DNA from: Halalkalibaculum roseum
GTDB lineage: Bacteria; Bacteroidota; Rhodothermia; Balneolales; Balneolaceae
Length of the DNA: 64,000 nucleotides
Direction: 5' to 3'
Assembly (NCBI RefSeq): GCF_011059145.1
Contig: NZ_JAALLT010000001.1
Span: forward strand, 665,250-729,249
The notes under the pieces were generated by a model. It ran no database searches. It was given only the letters and a program-made list of their open reading frames with translations, and had not been told where the DNA came from. Positions 7,636 through 16,788 of the stretch are shown here, piece by piece. Position numbers and translations under genes: made by a program. The number at the start of each line of letters is the position of its first letter. The first letter of the stretch is position 1.

Positions 7636-10047
7636 ATGAAGAAATTACTTCTGACTGCGCTATTCTCATTATTTTCATTTACTTCACTATTTGCCCAATC
7701 TGAAGGAATACTTACAGGCAAGGTTTATGATGAAGAAGATAATCCCTTGCCCAAGGCTTCTGTAGCGGTATATGATTCTTCTGAAACTAATATCATAACC
7801 GGTGTCACCACCGATTCTGCCGGAGTATTTTCCGTCAAAGTAAGCCCCGGCAACTACGTGGTAGAGATCAGCTTTGTCTCCTATCAGTCATACACTGAAG
7901 AAGTAAGTGTTTCAGAAGGTGAGGAGGTTGATTTGGGGAATATAGGACTCAGTCCTACAGCTGAAACAATGTCCGAAGTGTATGTGAGGGCTGAGAGCTC
8001 CCAGATGCAGATGAGTTTTGACAAAAGGGTATTTGAGGTCGGTCAGGATATCACCAGCCTGGGCGGTTCGGCAGTTGAAGTACTCGACAATGTGCCTTCT
8101 CTGGCTACTGACATTGACGGCAATCTCAGCCTCAGGGGAAACCAGTCTGTACGGATATTAATAAACGGCAAGCCTTCCAGCAGGGTGAGCGGTGGTAATG
8201 TAGATGCCCTCAGGAGTATTCCTGCCAACATGATCAAAGAGGTCGAAATTATTACCAATCCTTCTTCCAAGTATTCAGCCGAAGGTTCTGCAGGTATCAT
8301 TAATATCATTTTGAAAAAACAGACCGAAAGAGGAGTCAACGGAAGTTTTTCCCTTGGAACCGGTTTGCCTCAAGAGTATGAAGGATCAACTAACCTCAAT
8401 TACCGTGTCAATGATATAAATTTCTTTTTCAATGGCGGTATTGATTATAGGACCGAACCGGAAAACGGAAGCTCCTTTCAGCGTTTCTCCGGTCCCGACA
8501 CAACCTACATGTACAGTGAACAAACCGATGCACAGGAGTCTGAGCTGGATGGAGACCTTCGATTCGGAGCCGACTTCTACTTATCAGAAAACGAAGTACT
8601 TACGGCCAGTGCCTACGTAAGCGGGGAGCGTGAAGAAAACAACGAAGACATCAACTATACGGATTATGAGTACCGGGCAGGTCAGTTCACCGGACCCGTA
8701 ATTGAAGAAATTGTACGTGACAATGAAGAGGTGTCGAATGAAACGGACTTCGATTTCAATCTGGATTATGAAAACAAATTTGAGGGAGATGAACATAAAC
8801 TGACAGCTGATGCAAGCTTCGATATCAGTAATGAAACAGCCGACACTGATATTCAGGAAACCATCAGGGAAGGTACCACGGATCCGCTTTTTCAGCGAAT
8901 TTCCGATGGGGAAGATGAGAAAGATCTGCGCATCAATGCTGAATATGTTCGTCCTCTTGGAGAGAACGGTAAACTTGAGGCCGGTATTCGAAGCGATACC
9001 GAATGGATGGATAATTCCTATAACGTAGAGGAGCAACAGAACGGAAACTGGGTTTCCTTGCCTGCGTTTAATGATAATTTTGAATATCTGGAAAATGTGA
9101 ATGCGGCTTTTGCCATCCTTGGCTCGGAGTGGGGCAACTTCTCAGGGCAACTGGGGCTCAGGCTTGAGAATACACGCATCCGCACAGAGGTGAAAAGCAC
9201 GGGTCAGGTCAATGATCAGAATTACGTGAACCTGTTCCCGAGTGCATTTCTAAATTACGCTTTCAATGATGAGCAGTCTATACAGGTTAGTTACAGTCGC
9301 CGGTTGTCACGACCTTGGTCGCGTTCTCTGATTCCCTTCGTAGATTTTGATGATCCGCGGAGTCAGTTTACCGGCAATCCCAATCTGAAACCGGAATTCA
9401 GCAACTCCTATGAATTCGGCTACCTGCACTATTGGGACTCCGGTTCACTGCTTACCAGTTTTTACTATCGCTATCGAACGGATGTTATTGAGCGGATAAC
9501 TGAGCAAAACCAGGGTGTGATAAGAATCTTTCCTATTAATCTGGCTACAGAAGAGTCCTGGGGCATCGAATTGTCAGCCGACCAGGAAATTGCCAATGCT
9601 CTGAATTTATCTCTTAATGCAAACCTTTTCCGGTCGAATTCCGACGGCAGTTACCAGGGACAAGTCTTCAGCAGCGAGGCGGAAATTGCACAGGGTCGCC
9701 TGCAGCTTCGCTGGGATGTAACCGATACCTGGAAGTTTCAGACCTCCATGCGGTATCAGGGACCGCGTGAGACTACCCAGGGTACCCGTGAAGGTATGAC
9801 CATGATCGACTCCGGGATCTCTAAAGAGTTTATGGATGGAAAAGCCTTGATATCCCTGAATGTACGCGACTTGCTGAATGCCCAGAATTTCAACAATACA
9901 GTTAATACGGATGGAAATCCGAATACGGAATTCTATTCCCAGAGAGAATTCAGCTGGTCATCCCGTTCAGCCTCACTTAATTTTCAGTACTTCTTTGGCG
10001 AACAGGAGCAACGTGGAGGGGGACAACGAGGCGGTGGAGATTATTAA
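7636..10047 (+). CDS. TonB-dependent-receptor-like outer-membrane beta-barrel protein
   Basis: Outer-membrane protein of 803 residues. A signal peptide (1-20, ending LFAQ) is followed by a carboxypeptidase-regulatory-like beta-sandwich (about 22-105, GILTGKVYDEEDNPLPKAS). A plug-like segment contains SLRGNQSVRILINGKPS (about 160-180), and a long barrel of alternating aromatic strands follows. This layout fits the outer-membrane beta-barrel family common in Bacteroidota (PF14905 type) rather than classical SusC. The last strand (SASLNFQYFF) is followed by a Gly/Gln/Arg-rich tail of about 15 residues. Position after the two-component genes suggests co-regulation. The ligand is unknown. Confidence 0.9.
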   Translation: MKKLLLTALFSLFSFTSLFAQSEGILTGKVYDEEDNPLPKASVAVYDSSETNIITGVTTDSAGVFSVKVSPGNYVVEISFVSYQSYTEEVSVSEGEEVDLGNIGLSPTAETMSEVYVRAESSQMQMSFDKRVFEVGQDITSLGGSAVEVLDNVPSLATDIDGNLSLRGNQSVRILINGKPSSRVSGGNVDALRSIPANMIKEVEIITNPSSKYSAEGSAGIINIILKKQTERGVNGSFSLGTGLPQEYEGSTNLNYRVNDINFFFNGGIDYRTEPENGSSFQRFSGPDTTYMYSEQTDAQESELDGDLRFGADFYLSENEVLTASAYVSGEREENNEDINYTDYEYRAGQFTGPVIEEIVRDNEEVSNETDFDFNLDYENKFEGDEHKLTADASFDISNETADTDIQETIREGTTDPLFQRISDGEDEKDLRINAEYVRPLGENGKLEAGIRSDTEWMDNSYNVEEQQNGNWVSLPAFNDNFEYLENVNAAFAILGSEWGNFSGQLGLRLENTRIRTEVKSTGQVNDQNYVNLFPSAFLNYAFNDEQSIQVSYSRRLSRPWSRSLIPFVDFDDPRSQFTGNPNLKPEFSNSYEFGYLHYWDSGSLLTSFYYRYRTDVIERITEQNQGVIRIFPINLATEESWGIELSADQEIANALNLSLNANLFRSNSDGSYQGQVFSSEAEIAQGRLQLRWDVTDTWKFQTSMRYQGPRETTQGTREGMTMIDSGISKEFMDGKALISLNVRDLLNAQNFNNTVNTDGNPNTEFYSQREFSWSSRSASLNFQYFFGEQEQRGGGQRGGGDY

Positions 10048-10145
10048 TGATTGATTTGTAATAGTTGCAAATCTCAAGAATATTCTAGTCAGCCTGGCAG
10101 CATTCATTATGTCCCCGGACTAACTCCCGCGGAATTTTACTTTCT

Positions 10146-10718
10146 CTATGGGCTGCTGTCACTTTGGCCGCCAGTATCTTCAATAACTCTCCCGGCGCTA
10201 ACAAATGAGATACCTTGTTGCTGTGATGTACTGATCATTACAGCTTCCACTACGGGAGGAAATACCGGGCTCTCTGACTCCCATTCAACAATAAAATTGG
10301 CACCTACACCTCCTCTGAGATCATTCTCTTCCACCACAAAAGAGGTAGAAGCCAGTGGGTTGATGGTTCTGGGCTCCTCAAGATAATTCTTAACAATAAT
10401 ACCCTGAGAATCATAATATAGCACCCTGGTAAGAGTCAGGGTTCGGTTCAGATCCACATTCCTGAAACTCAAGGTTGCTGTCAGATTGAAGGTTTTTTGT
10501 TGGTTTAGTTGATAGATATGAGAGTAAACCGGCACATACACAGTCTGTCCTAAAGAAGTGTTTAGCCTGACAAAATCAGAATTATCTTGCATCAGGGAGT
10601 CTGCCGTTTCACGTTCTGAACCTTTTGAGTCCATTGGCTCCGCAGGTTGACTCACATCCTCACTGCCACAGGCAAGAAGCATCGGGATAAGTAGGATATA
10701 TAATATTCTGTTTGGCAT
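10146..10718 (-). CDS. DUF3124 lipoprotein
   Basis: A 190-residue lipoprotein with signal sequence and lipobox LLACGSE (Cys at about 17). The body matches the DUF3124 pattern: TATLSFRNVDLNRTLTLTRV, YYDSQGIIVKNYLEEP, GGVGANFIVEWES and VVEAVMISTSQQQGISF. The function of the family is not established. It is convergent with the outer-membrane barrel gene. No operon partner is evident, since PAP2 upstream is about 140 bases away on the same strand. Confidence 0.85.
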   Translation of the reverse strand: MPNRILYILLIPMLLACGSEDVSQPAEPMDSKGSERETADSLMQDNSDFVRLNTSLGQTVYVPVYSHIYQLNQQKTFNLTATLSFRNVDLNRTLTLTRVLYYDSQGIIVKNYLEEPRTINPLASTSFVVEENDLRGGVGANFIVEWESESPVFPPVVEAVMISTSQQQGISFVSAGRVIEDTGGQSDSSP

Positions 10719-10855
10719 TTCTAAATTTTAGAATTCAATAATTATAACCTGACGCTATGTTCAAGATATATTCTGCGGACAAACTTTCTAAAATTTATTT
10801 ATAGAGCAGTTTTCTGGAGAGAAAGGAGGTTCTTGCAAAGAGCGTCGAAACTGAT

Positions 10856-11632
10856 CTAGAATTCAAAATTAATGGAAAGTGCAGCAAGGTCCTTGCCGAA
10901 GGAAGGTGTTACCTGAATATTTTGTGTGCCCAGATGTCTTTTGGAAAGGTAATACCCCATGGAAAATCCAATTGCAGCACCTGCCGCAACATCACTCAAC
11001 CAGTGCTTACCTTTTGCAATTCGTGCGATGGCAGTACCGGCCGGAAGAGCAAACAGAGAATATGTTACTGGTCCGGGATAATACATGATCCATGGTGTTA
11101 TAAATGAGAATGCCCGGGCAGTATGACCGGATGGAAAAGAGGTTTGTCCCGGACTCATAAATTCAAAATCATAGGCTCCCTCATTCATATAGGGACGTTC
11201 ACGGGCAAATATAAATTTACCGGCTCCTACCGTCAGAGAAGTCATCAGTACCGATTGCAGGGATGTGAAGGCAGCATCCTGAAACTTAGTATTATCGGTA
11301 AAGAGCGAGCTGCCAAATAAGGCTACAGATGCCGGAAGAATAAGCAATTTATTACCGAACTCGTTGGTAATATTTAAAAATTTTGACTGTCTGTAATGCT
11401 CCTGAATATTTTTGGAAGTAGGCTCGTCAAAAGTGGAAAGAGTTGCAAAAGTCAGGCCCGCTGTACCGACACCAATTGCATGTTGAATAGTTATGTTTTG
11501 GAACATCGCCACCGGATCCTCTTTCGCCCACGTGGCAAATCGACTGAAGTCCGTCTTCTGTTGAGCCACACAAAGAGGGCAAAGAGCATACAAAAAAAAT
11601 AGTATGAGGGGAAGTCTGTATAGTGTTTTCAA
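10856..11632 (-). CDS. PAP2-family phosphatase, exported or membrane-anchored
   Basis: Phosphatase of the PAP2/vanadium-haloperoxidase superfamily with 258 residues. An N-terminal hydrophobic signal ends near CVAQQ. The three signature motifs are present in order: KFIFARERPY (K-x6-RP), SFPSGHTARAF (PSGH) and RIAKGKHWLSDVAAG (R-x5-H-x3-D). Likely substrates are lipid phosphates such as undecaprenyl pyrophosphate or phosphatidic acid. The helix pattern is weak, so it may be a periplasmic PAP2 protein rather than a multi-spanning PgpB type. It is divergently oriented to the PafA-like phosphatase gene. Confidence 0.92.
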   Translation of the reverse strand: MKTLYRLPLILFFLYALCPLCVAQQKTDFSRFATWAKEDPVAMFQNITIQHAIGVGTAGLTFATLSTFDEPTSKNIQEHYRQSKFLNITNEFGNKLLILPASVALFGSSLFTDNTKFQDAAFTSLQSVLMTSLTVGAGKFIFARERPYMNEGAYDFEFMSPGQTSFPSGHTARAFSFITPWIMYYPGPVTYSLFALPAGTAIARIAKGKHWLSDVAAGAAIGFSMGYYLSKRHLGTQNIQVTPSFGKDLAALSINFEF

Positions 11633-11947
11633 AAGCCCAAAAAATTTATTCTAACTCAAAAAATATCATTCAATTGCCCGTAAAAGTCAAAGTAGTACTT
11701 CTTAAAATTTTTTAGATCATCGATATTTATCCAAAATGCGTTATTTTGTTCCATTCTTAAACGTATTTTAACATATATAACGTCATGCGCACTCAATATA
11801 TAACCTATTTTGGCGGTAAATATTTTGAGAGGCACTAAAAACTATCTATTTAAAATGAGGGTGACAGATTTAAATAAAATGATCGTTCACTCTTAGACGT
11901 TAGGGAATTAGCTTAGATTAACATACAAATACAGACAGGCATCAGAT
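11633..11947. other. divergent intergenic region without genes
   Basis: AT-rich 315-bp gap between the divergent PAP2 and PafA-like phosphatase genes. It must hold both promoters. No coding frame of note, no repeat-family member and no clear Pho-type direct repeat was recognised. Confidence 0.6.
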
Positions 11948-13597
11948 ATGAAATGGTCACTAAGGTTATTACTCTTCTTGTTACTGGGATCAATTACACT
12001 TTCCGCAGGTTATGCCCAGGATTCTAAAAAAGATTTCGATCCTGAAGAACAACCCAAACTGATTGTTGGTATTGTAGTGGATCAGATGAAATATGACTAC
12101 CTGACGCGCTACTGGGAGCACTACACGGAGGATGGCTTCAAAAGATTGGTGAACGAAGGCTATAATTTTGCCAATCACCATTTTAATTATTTCCCAACTT
12201 ATACCGGTCCCGGACATGCAGCAATTTACACCGGGGCAACGCCTTCGGTAAACGGAATTGTCGGTAATTCCTGGTTCGACCGTGATGCCAACCGGAATAG
12301 ATATGTTGTGGAGGATACCTCGGTATCAACTGTTGGGGGTGCCGGAGCGGTTGGACAGATGTCCCCGGAAAGCCTGTTGAGCTCTACATTTGGTGATGAA
12401 TTGAAGAAAGTGAGTAGTGGCTCAAAGATAATCGGGATTTCATTGAAAGATCGTGGTGCTATTCTACCCGTTGGTCATATGGGTAACCTTGCCCTTTGGT
12501 ATGACGACAGCGGTGGTAACTTTGTAAGCAGCACCTGGTATACGCAAGAGTTACCGGAATGGGTTAGTGCGTTTAATGAGCAGGGTGATGCCCGTGCCTA
12601 TAGCAACCAAACATGGAATACCCTGTTGCCCATGGATCAGTACACCAACAGTGATCCGGATAGTTCTTCCTATGAAGGGGCTTTTCCTTGGGAAGAGAGT
12701 CCGGTATTTCCCCACGAAATGGCAATGGCCCAGGGAGATTCAGTTTATTGGACCGTGAAGAGTTCGCCTCTTGGGAATACACTAGTGAAGGATCTGGCAA
12801 AGCGTGCTCTTCAAAATGAGAACCTGGGCGGGGATGAAAGTACTGATTTGCTGGCTATCAGTTTTTCCTCCACCGACTATATCGGTCATCAATTCGGTCC
12901 GCATTCGGTTGAAATAGAGGATACCTACATACGTCTGGATCGGGATCTTGCCGATCTCTTTGCCACACTGGATGAAGAAGTAGGTGAGGGGAATTACATG
13001 GTATTTCTAACTTCAGATCATGGGGTTGTAGATGTACCTGCGCAATTGGAAGAGACCGGACAACCGGGTGGATATTTCAATACCAACCGCGCCACGCAAG
13101 CTCTGCTAAACTATTTAACCGATAAATACGGCAAGCAAAATTGGATTCGGGCACTGTCAAACCAGCAGGTTTATCTGGACCGCGAGCTGATTAAACAGAA
13201 ACAGATAGATTTGGAAGCAATGCAGCAAGATATTGCGAATTTTCTGCTTCAATTCGAGGGGGTATTGTCTACGAATACAGCGGCCAATTTTGCCACAGAA
13301 AAGTATGAGGAAAGCCTGCAGGGGATGTACCAGCGTGGGTTTCAATATCAGCGTTCCGGTGATGTTTATATTCAGCTGAAACCGGGATGGCTGATTAGTT
13401 CTTCGCGGACCGGTACGACTCACGGCTCGCCTTACACCTACGACACCCATGTACCTATGCTGATGTACGGTTGGGGCATCCCACAGGGAGGTACATTTAA
13501 GAAGACCGTGGTCACCCAACTGGCCCCAACAATATCAGAACTTTTACAGATTCCGTTACCAAATGGCTCTGAAGCTAAACCGTTGATTTTCGAGTAG
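11948..13597 (+). CDS. PafA-like alkaline phosphatase (nucleotide pyrophosphatase/phosphodiesterase superfamily)
   Basis: Periplasmic phosphomonoesterase of 549 residues with a signal peptide ending GYAQD. The metal and nucleophile motifs are visible: VGIVVDQMKYDYL (first Asp ligand), YTGPGHAAIYTG with the nucleophilic Thr near residue 86, SSTDYIGHQFGPHS, LTSDHGV and THGSPYTYDTHVPML. This is the pattern of PafA enzymes of Bacteroidota, which are calcium-activated and often not phosphate-repressed (family knowledge). It would release phosphate from organophosphates. A phosphodiesterase role is possible because the superfamily is mixed. Confidence 0.9.
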   Translation: MKWSLRLLLFLLLGSITLSAGYAQDSKKDFDPEEQPKLIVGIVVDQMKYDYLTRYWEHYTEDGFKRLVNEGYNFANHHFNYFPTYTGPGHAAIYTGATPSVNGIVGNSWFDRDANRNRYVVEDTSVSTVGGAGAVGQMSPESLLSSTFGDELKKVSSGSKIIGISLKDRGAILPVGHMGNLALWYDDSGGNFVSSTWYTQELPEWVSAFNEQGDARAYSNQTWNTLLPMDQYTNSDPDSSSYEGAFPWEESPVFPHEMAMAQGDSVYWTVKSSPLGNTLVKDLAKRALQNENLGGDESTDLLAISFSSTDYIGHQFGPHSVEIEDTYIRLDRDLADLFATLDEEVGEGNYMVFLTSDHGVVDVPAQLEETGQPGGYFNTNRATQALLNYLTDKYGKQNWIRALSNQQVYLDRELIKQKQIDLEAMQQDIANFLLQFEGVLSTNTAANFATEKYEESLQGMYQRGFQYQRSGDVYIQLKPGWLISSSRTGTTHGSPYTYDTHVPMLMYGWGIPQGGTFKKTVVTQLAPTISELLQIPLPNGSEAKPLIFE

Positions 13598-13616
13598 TAC
13601 TTTATATTCTTTGTGA

Positions 13617-13640
13617 CCTTAGTGGTTTATACCGCTAAGG
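13617..13640. terminator. family C palindrome between convergent genes, probable bidirectional terminator
   Basis: Arms CCTTAGTGGT and ACCGCTAAGG with loop TTAT (one G-T-type mismatch) lie 20 bases after the phosphatase stop codon and 9 bases before the crcB stop. The same CCACTAAGG core recurs at 25929-25966 and 34903-34944, each time at a gene 3' end. There is no long T-run. Confidence 0.6.
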
Positions 13641-13648
13641 CACTAAGT

Positions 13649-14032
13649 TCAGTTTTGGTAAAACACCTTTACCAGCCATAAGCCTAGGCCCACGCTCATA
13701 AAACCTACCACTATACTACTAAAAAGGTAGAGCATGCTTATTCCGGCTTCACCTCGCTGATAGAGCTCAAAGATCTCGAGTGAGTACGTTGAAAAGGTCG
13801 TAAAACCGCCACAAAAACCGGTGGCTAACAGCAGCCGGGTCTGAGTACTCATCGCCGACTGGAAAGACAGTCCCATTACTATCCCGATCAGGAAACACCC
13901 CAAAATATTCACTCCAAAGGTACCCCATGGAAAAGCCATGGGCCATTTGGTAGAAATTAGTTTGGTAAGCAGGTAACGGCTGACACTGCCTGCAAAGCCG
14001 CCTGTACCGATCAGTAATAGTGTTTTAATCAT
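13649..14032 (-). CDS. crcB: CrcB/Fluc fluoride channel
   Basis: Small four-helix inner-membrane fluoride exporter that works as a dimer, 127 residues. Conserved stretches are GGFAGSVSRYLLT, WGTFGVNILGCFLIG and GFCGGFTTFSTYSLE (the Fluc Phe and Thr/Ser track region). Its start lies 2 bases after the stop of the PCuC-like gene, so it is the last gene of a CDF-SCO1-PCuC-CrcB transcription unit. That is an unusual partner set for a fluoride channel. No fluoride riboswitch is seen before it or at the operon head. Confidence 0.93.
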   Translation of the reverse strand: MIKTLLLIGTGGFAGSVSRYLLTKLISTKWPMAFPWGTFGVNILGCFLIGIVMGLSFQSAMSTQTRLLLATGFCGGFTTFSTYSLEIFELYQRGEAGISMLYLFSSIVVGFMSVGLGLWLVKVFYQN

Positions 14033-14034
14033 GG

Positions 14035-14493
14035 TTAAAACCGGTTGATGGGTAAGTTCAAGCTCTTTTTTCCACTCTGTGAGAAGTTCAAGATTAAAGG
14101 CAAGGTATCGCCCGCAGCAAAATTTCTCTTCGCTCGCATCAGCATCACATGGTAGCTGCCCGGTTTCAGTACCAGGCTGTCACCGGACGGAATAACAATA
14201 TTTCCTACCGGCCTCATGCCCGATAGTCCCTCTTCAGTGGTATATGATTCATGCAGCTCGGCTCCTTCAAAGAACTGCGATTCCATGGTAGTCAGCGTAT
14301 CTGCCGATTTCAGTCCATTTATGATGGTGAAATAAGCAGCGCTGTTCTGTCCTTGTGAAACCGGCCGGGCTGTTAGTTGACTTACTTCAATTGTACCGCT
14401 TAGCGTAACCTTGGTAGTCTCTTGGTCAGTCTCCCCGGAACTGCAGGCAACACCCAGCAACAAAATGGAACCATAGAGCAACAAATTTTTCAT
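14035..14493 (-). CDS. PCu(A)C-family periplasmic copper chaperone, lipoprotein
   Basis: Predicted copper(I) carrier of 152 residues that delivers metal to the CuA centre of cytochrome oxidase together with SCO1. It has a lipobox LLLGVACSS. The copper-site pattern is seen as ELHESYTTEEGLSGM then YHVMLM (H-x(n)-M-x(n)-H-x-M). The open frame extends to 14544, but that extension is encoded by an interspersed repeat, so MKNLLLYGS at 14493 is chosen. It sits between SCO1 (51 bases upstream) and crcB (2 bases downstream). The context fits copper delivery. Confidence 0.88.
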   Translation of the reverse strand: MKNLLLYGSILLLGVACSSGETDQETTKVTLSGTIEVSQLTARPVSQGQNSAAYFTIINGLKSADTLTTMESQFFEGAELHESYTTEEGLSGMRPVGNIVIPSGDSLVLKPGSYHVMLMRAKRNFAAGDTLPLILNFSQSGKKSLNLPINRF

Positions 14494-14508
14494 AATGTTT
14501 CTAAAATA

Positions 14509-14540
14509 ATTCTGACTCCTGAATTCTGTATTCTGAATCC
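14509..14540. repeat. family E interspersed repeat
   Basis: Starts ATTCTGACTCCTG, followed by AATTCTG and TATTCTGAAT. The same building blocks occur as an inverted pair at 60137-60162 and 60268-60293. Here it fills the short gap between SCO1 and the PCuC gene and creates a spurious N-terminal extension of the latter. Confidence 0.7.
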
Positions 14541-14544
14541 TCAT

Positions 14545-15159
14545 CTACCTCAGCCTATTGATATCCTCAATAACATTCTTCTCAGGCACCACGCTGCCCG
14601 GATATTCAAATCGAACCCGGCCTTGTTGATCCATTACCAGTATCCTATTGGTATGATTCATGAGGTATGACTGCTGCCCCTCCTCACTGTTTTTCACATA
14701 AGAGATCTTGGCAAGTATATCCATCTTGTTAAGAGCAGAATCGACAGTCACGGAATCACCGGTAAGCATGGTAAATTTTTCCGGGTCCAGGTTAAAACTC
14801 TGCATATACTTTTTCAGCACTGATGGGGTATCTCTAGCAGGATCAAAACTGATCTCAGCAAAATGAACTCCCTCACTGTTCTCCAGTTCCCTGTTTATAT
14901 TGCTCAATTTCGCCGTAATAATTGGACAGACATCGGGACAGTGGGTATAAATAAATCCGACCACTAGAATGTCACCTCTGAAGTCTTTGGGAAATGCAAT
15001 CGAAGTGCTGTCCTGGTTCACTAGGGCAAAGGAATCATCGCTAAGGTCGTTAATTACCTCAGGAGAATTACAGGCCGTAGTCAGGAGCAGTATGCTGAGA
15101 GCCGCCGGCACAATAATGTTATTTAACTGCTTGGCTACAAAGTTTAAACTTACAGGCAT
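14545..15159 (-). CDS. SCO1/SenC/PrrC-family copper-binding thioredoxin-like lipoprotein
   Basis: Assembly factor for the CuA site of cytochrome c oxidase, tethered outside the inner membrane. The lipobox is LLLTTACNS. The thioredoxin-like fold contains YTHCPDVCP (two copper-binding Cys) and a later partner His in MNHTNR. The start MPVSLNFVAK (15159) overlaps the CDF stop by 10 bases; an alternative in-frame start at 15183 (MRGESEK) would overlap more. The PCuC-type chaperone follows directly, a well-known functional pairing. The CDF exporter upstream broadens the operon to metal handling. Confidence 0.92.
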   Translation of the reverse strand: MPVSLNFVAKQLNNIIVPAALSILLLTTACNSPEVINDLSDDSFALVNQDSTSIAFPKDFRGDILVVGFIYTHCPDVCPIITAKLSNINRELENSEGVHFAEISFDPARDTPSVLKKYMQSFNLDPEKFTMLTGDSVTVDSALNKMDILAKISYVKNSEEGQQSYLMNHTNRILVMDQQGRVRFEYPGSVVPEKNVIEDINRLR

Positions 15160-16073
15160 GGGCTTTTCACTTTCTCCCCGCAAGGTTCAAATTCAAATTC
15201 AAGAGTGGAATGTTGGATATTGAAACCGTTATTGAGAAGCTCTTTCAACGATGATTTGATGGTTTCCATATTGGCCATATCACTTTCATCAATTACTACA
15301 TGGCTTTCCAGGAGGATATTACTCTCATCAAGCCTCCAGACGTGCAAATGGTGTATATCCAGTACCCCGGTAACTTCCTGCATGGCAAGAGTGACCTCTT
15401 CGAGCTGAATCTCATTCGGGGTACTCTCCATGAGAATGTCGATAGTTTTACGAAGCATATAATAGCTTTGCCAAAGAATATATCCTGCGATGATCAGCGT
15501 CAGGATTGTATCGACAATAAATAACTCATACTTAAGTATCAGCCAGCCGGCTACGATCACTCCTACGGAAGAGAGGGCATCCGACATAATATGCACATAG
15601 GCGCTGCGAATATTTATGTTTTCCTTGGAGCTGCGATATAGCAGCACGGCAGTGATTACATTGCCCAAGAGACCGATAATTGCAACCACGAACATCACCA
15701 ACCCGTCAATGGGTTGCGGGTTATAGAACCGTTCAATGCCTTCCTTAATGAGAAAAAGGGCGATGATGACCAGGGTGATCAGGTTGATGAAAGCTCCGAT
15801 GATCTCGGCTCTTTTGTAACCAAAGGTCTTCTCTTTGTTTGCTTCCTTTTTTGAAACTTTACGGGCAAACAGGCTGATACCCAGAGAGGTGGTGTCATTG
15901 AGATTATGAAGGGCATCCGACAAAAGGGCCAAACTACCTGATATAAAGCCTCCAATAAATTCGGCCAGCGTAATAATCAGGTTCAGAAAAATTGAAATCC
16001 ATAAACGTCCTTCTGTCTGATCATCTCCATGAGCGTGGTGGTGATGGTGCCCATGATTATGCGAATGTGCCAT
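15150..16073 (-). CDS. cation diffusion facilitator (CzcD/ZitB type)
   Basis: Proton-coupled divalent metal exporter, most likely for zinc, 307 residues. The N-terminus is a His-rich metal-binding tail (MAHSHNHGHHHHHAHG). Six helices follow. The transport sites are HNLND (His56-Asp60) in helix II and HIMSD in helix V; the HxxxD form is typical of Zn/Cd exporters. A cytoplasmic C-terminal domain is present (about 205-300). It is the first gene of the unit with SCO1, PCuC and CrcB. The 180 bases upstream are the probable promoter region. Confidence 0.93.
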   Translation of the reverse strand: MAHSHNHGHHHHHAHGDDQTEGRLWISIFLNLIITLAEFIGGFISGSLALLSDALHNLNDTTSLGISLFARKVSKKEANKEKTFGYKRAEIIGAFINLITLVIIALFLIKEGIERFYNPQPIDGLVMFVVAIIGLLGNVITAVLLYRSSKENINIRSAYVHIMSDALSSVGVIVAGWLILKYELFIVDTILTLIIAGYILWQSYYMLRKTIDILMESTPNEIQLEEVTLAMQEVTGVLDIHHLHVWRLDESNILLESHVVIDESDMANMETIKSSLKELLNNGFNIQHSTLEFEFEPCGEKVKSPCL

Positions 16074-16252
16074 AAGTGCTTGAAGTAGGTAATTGTATAA
16101 AGAAATCGATACCGGCTAAAATAAGTGTCAATTTACTCAGCCAAATGAATAAGATAAGCATATAATCCTAAAATAAAGGAGATATGAATGCTTTTACTTG
16201 AGAATTATGAAAGAATGGACAGGAAAGGTGTTTGAAAGACTGATTTTGGAAA

Positions 16253-16729
16253 CTACATCATGATAAAATAGCTGCCGGCGGTCAGGGAAAGTGATATAAG
16301 CATCACAGCTATTGCCTGTTTGATGGGACGGTTTGGCAGAAAGCGATAGAGTTTTTTCTCCTTAAGTACCTCTTCCAGTTCCTTACGCTTCTCCATTTCG
16401 TGTTCACTGAGTTCCTCTACCGGATTCAGAACCAGCTCCGCCTGTTTATCAAATTCGGGAACGGATTCATTTAGCATGGAAGCAATCGTGAACTCGTCAA
16501 TTTTCGGCAGGTCAGCAATGATGAGATAGATGGGGATCATCACAACAAAAACGGCCACACCTACAATGGATTTATCCAATGTACTCAGTTCCACAAAAAA
16601 GCCGCTTACGGTGCCCGTCAGAAAAGCAAGTCCAAGCATGCTAAATAGGGCACTCGCTACCAGTCTCAACTTCCAGTTGAGCACCAGTTCGTGCATAATG
16701 CGTTCATTTTCGTTCAGTTTGCGAGCCAT
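16253..16729 (-). CDS. hypothetical membrane protein with acidic/charged middle segment
   Basis: Not recognised. The 158 residues contain two adjacent hydrophobic helices (about 22-45 and 53-72), a charged segment rich in Glu and Lys (about 75-130, likely helical) and a third hydrophobic helix at the C-terminus (about 137-157). The order suggests a small inner-membrane protein with a cytoplasmic hairpin. It stands alone between the CDF operon and the M14 peptidase gene. Confidence 0.6.
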   Translation of the reverse strand: MARKLNENERIMHELVLNWKLRLVASALFSMLGLAFLTGTVSGFFVELSTLDKSIVGVAVFVVMIPIYLIIADLPKIDEFTIASMLNESVPEFDKQAELVLNPVEELSEHEMEKRKELEEVLKEKKLYRFLPNRPIKQAIAVMLISLSLTAGSYFIMM

Positions 16730-16788
16730 ATAGACGTATATTTTTGTGATATTTTAATTATTTATTAGAAAAAATGAAATATACAGCC

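Noticed and set aside
10051-10386. 111-codon plus-strand frame after the outer-membrane barrel gene
   Set aside because: It mostly overlaps the DUF3124 gene antisense and lacks a plausible start or composition.
16074-16252. Fluoride riboswitch controlling the operon with crcB
   Set aside because: No sequence resembling the conserved fluoride riboswitch core was found upstream of the operon or of crcB itself.
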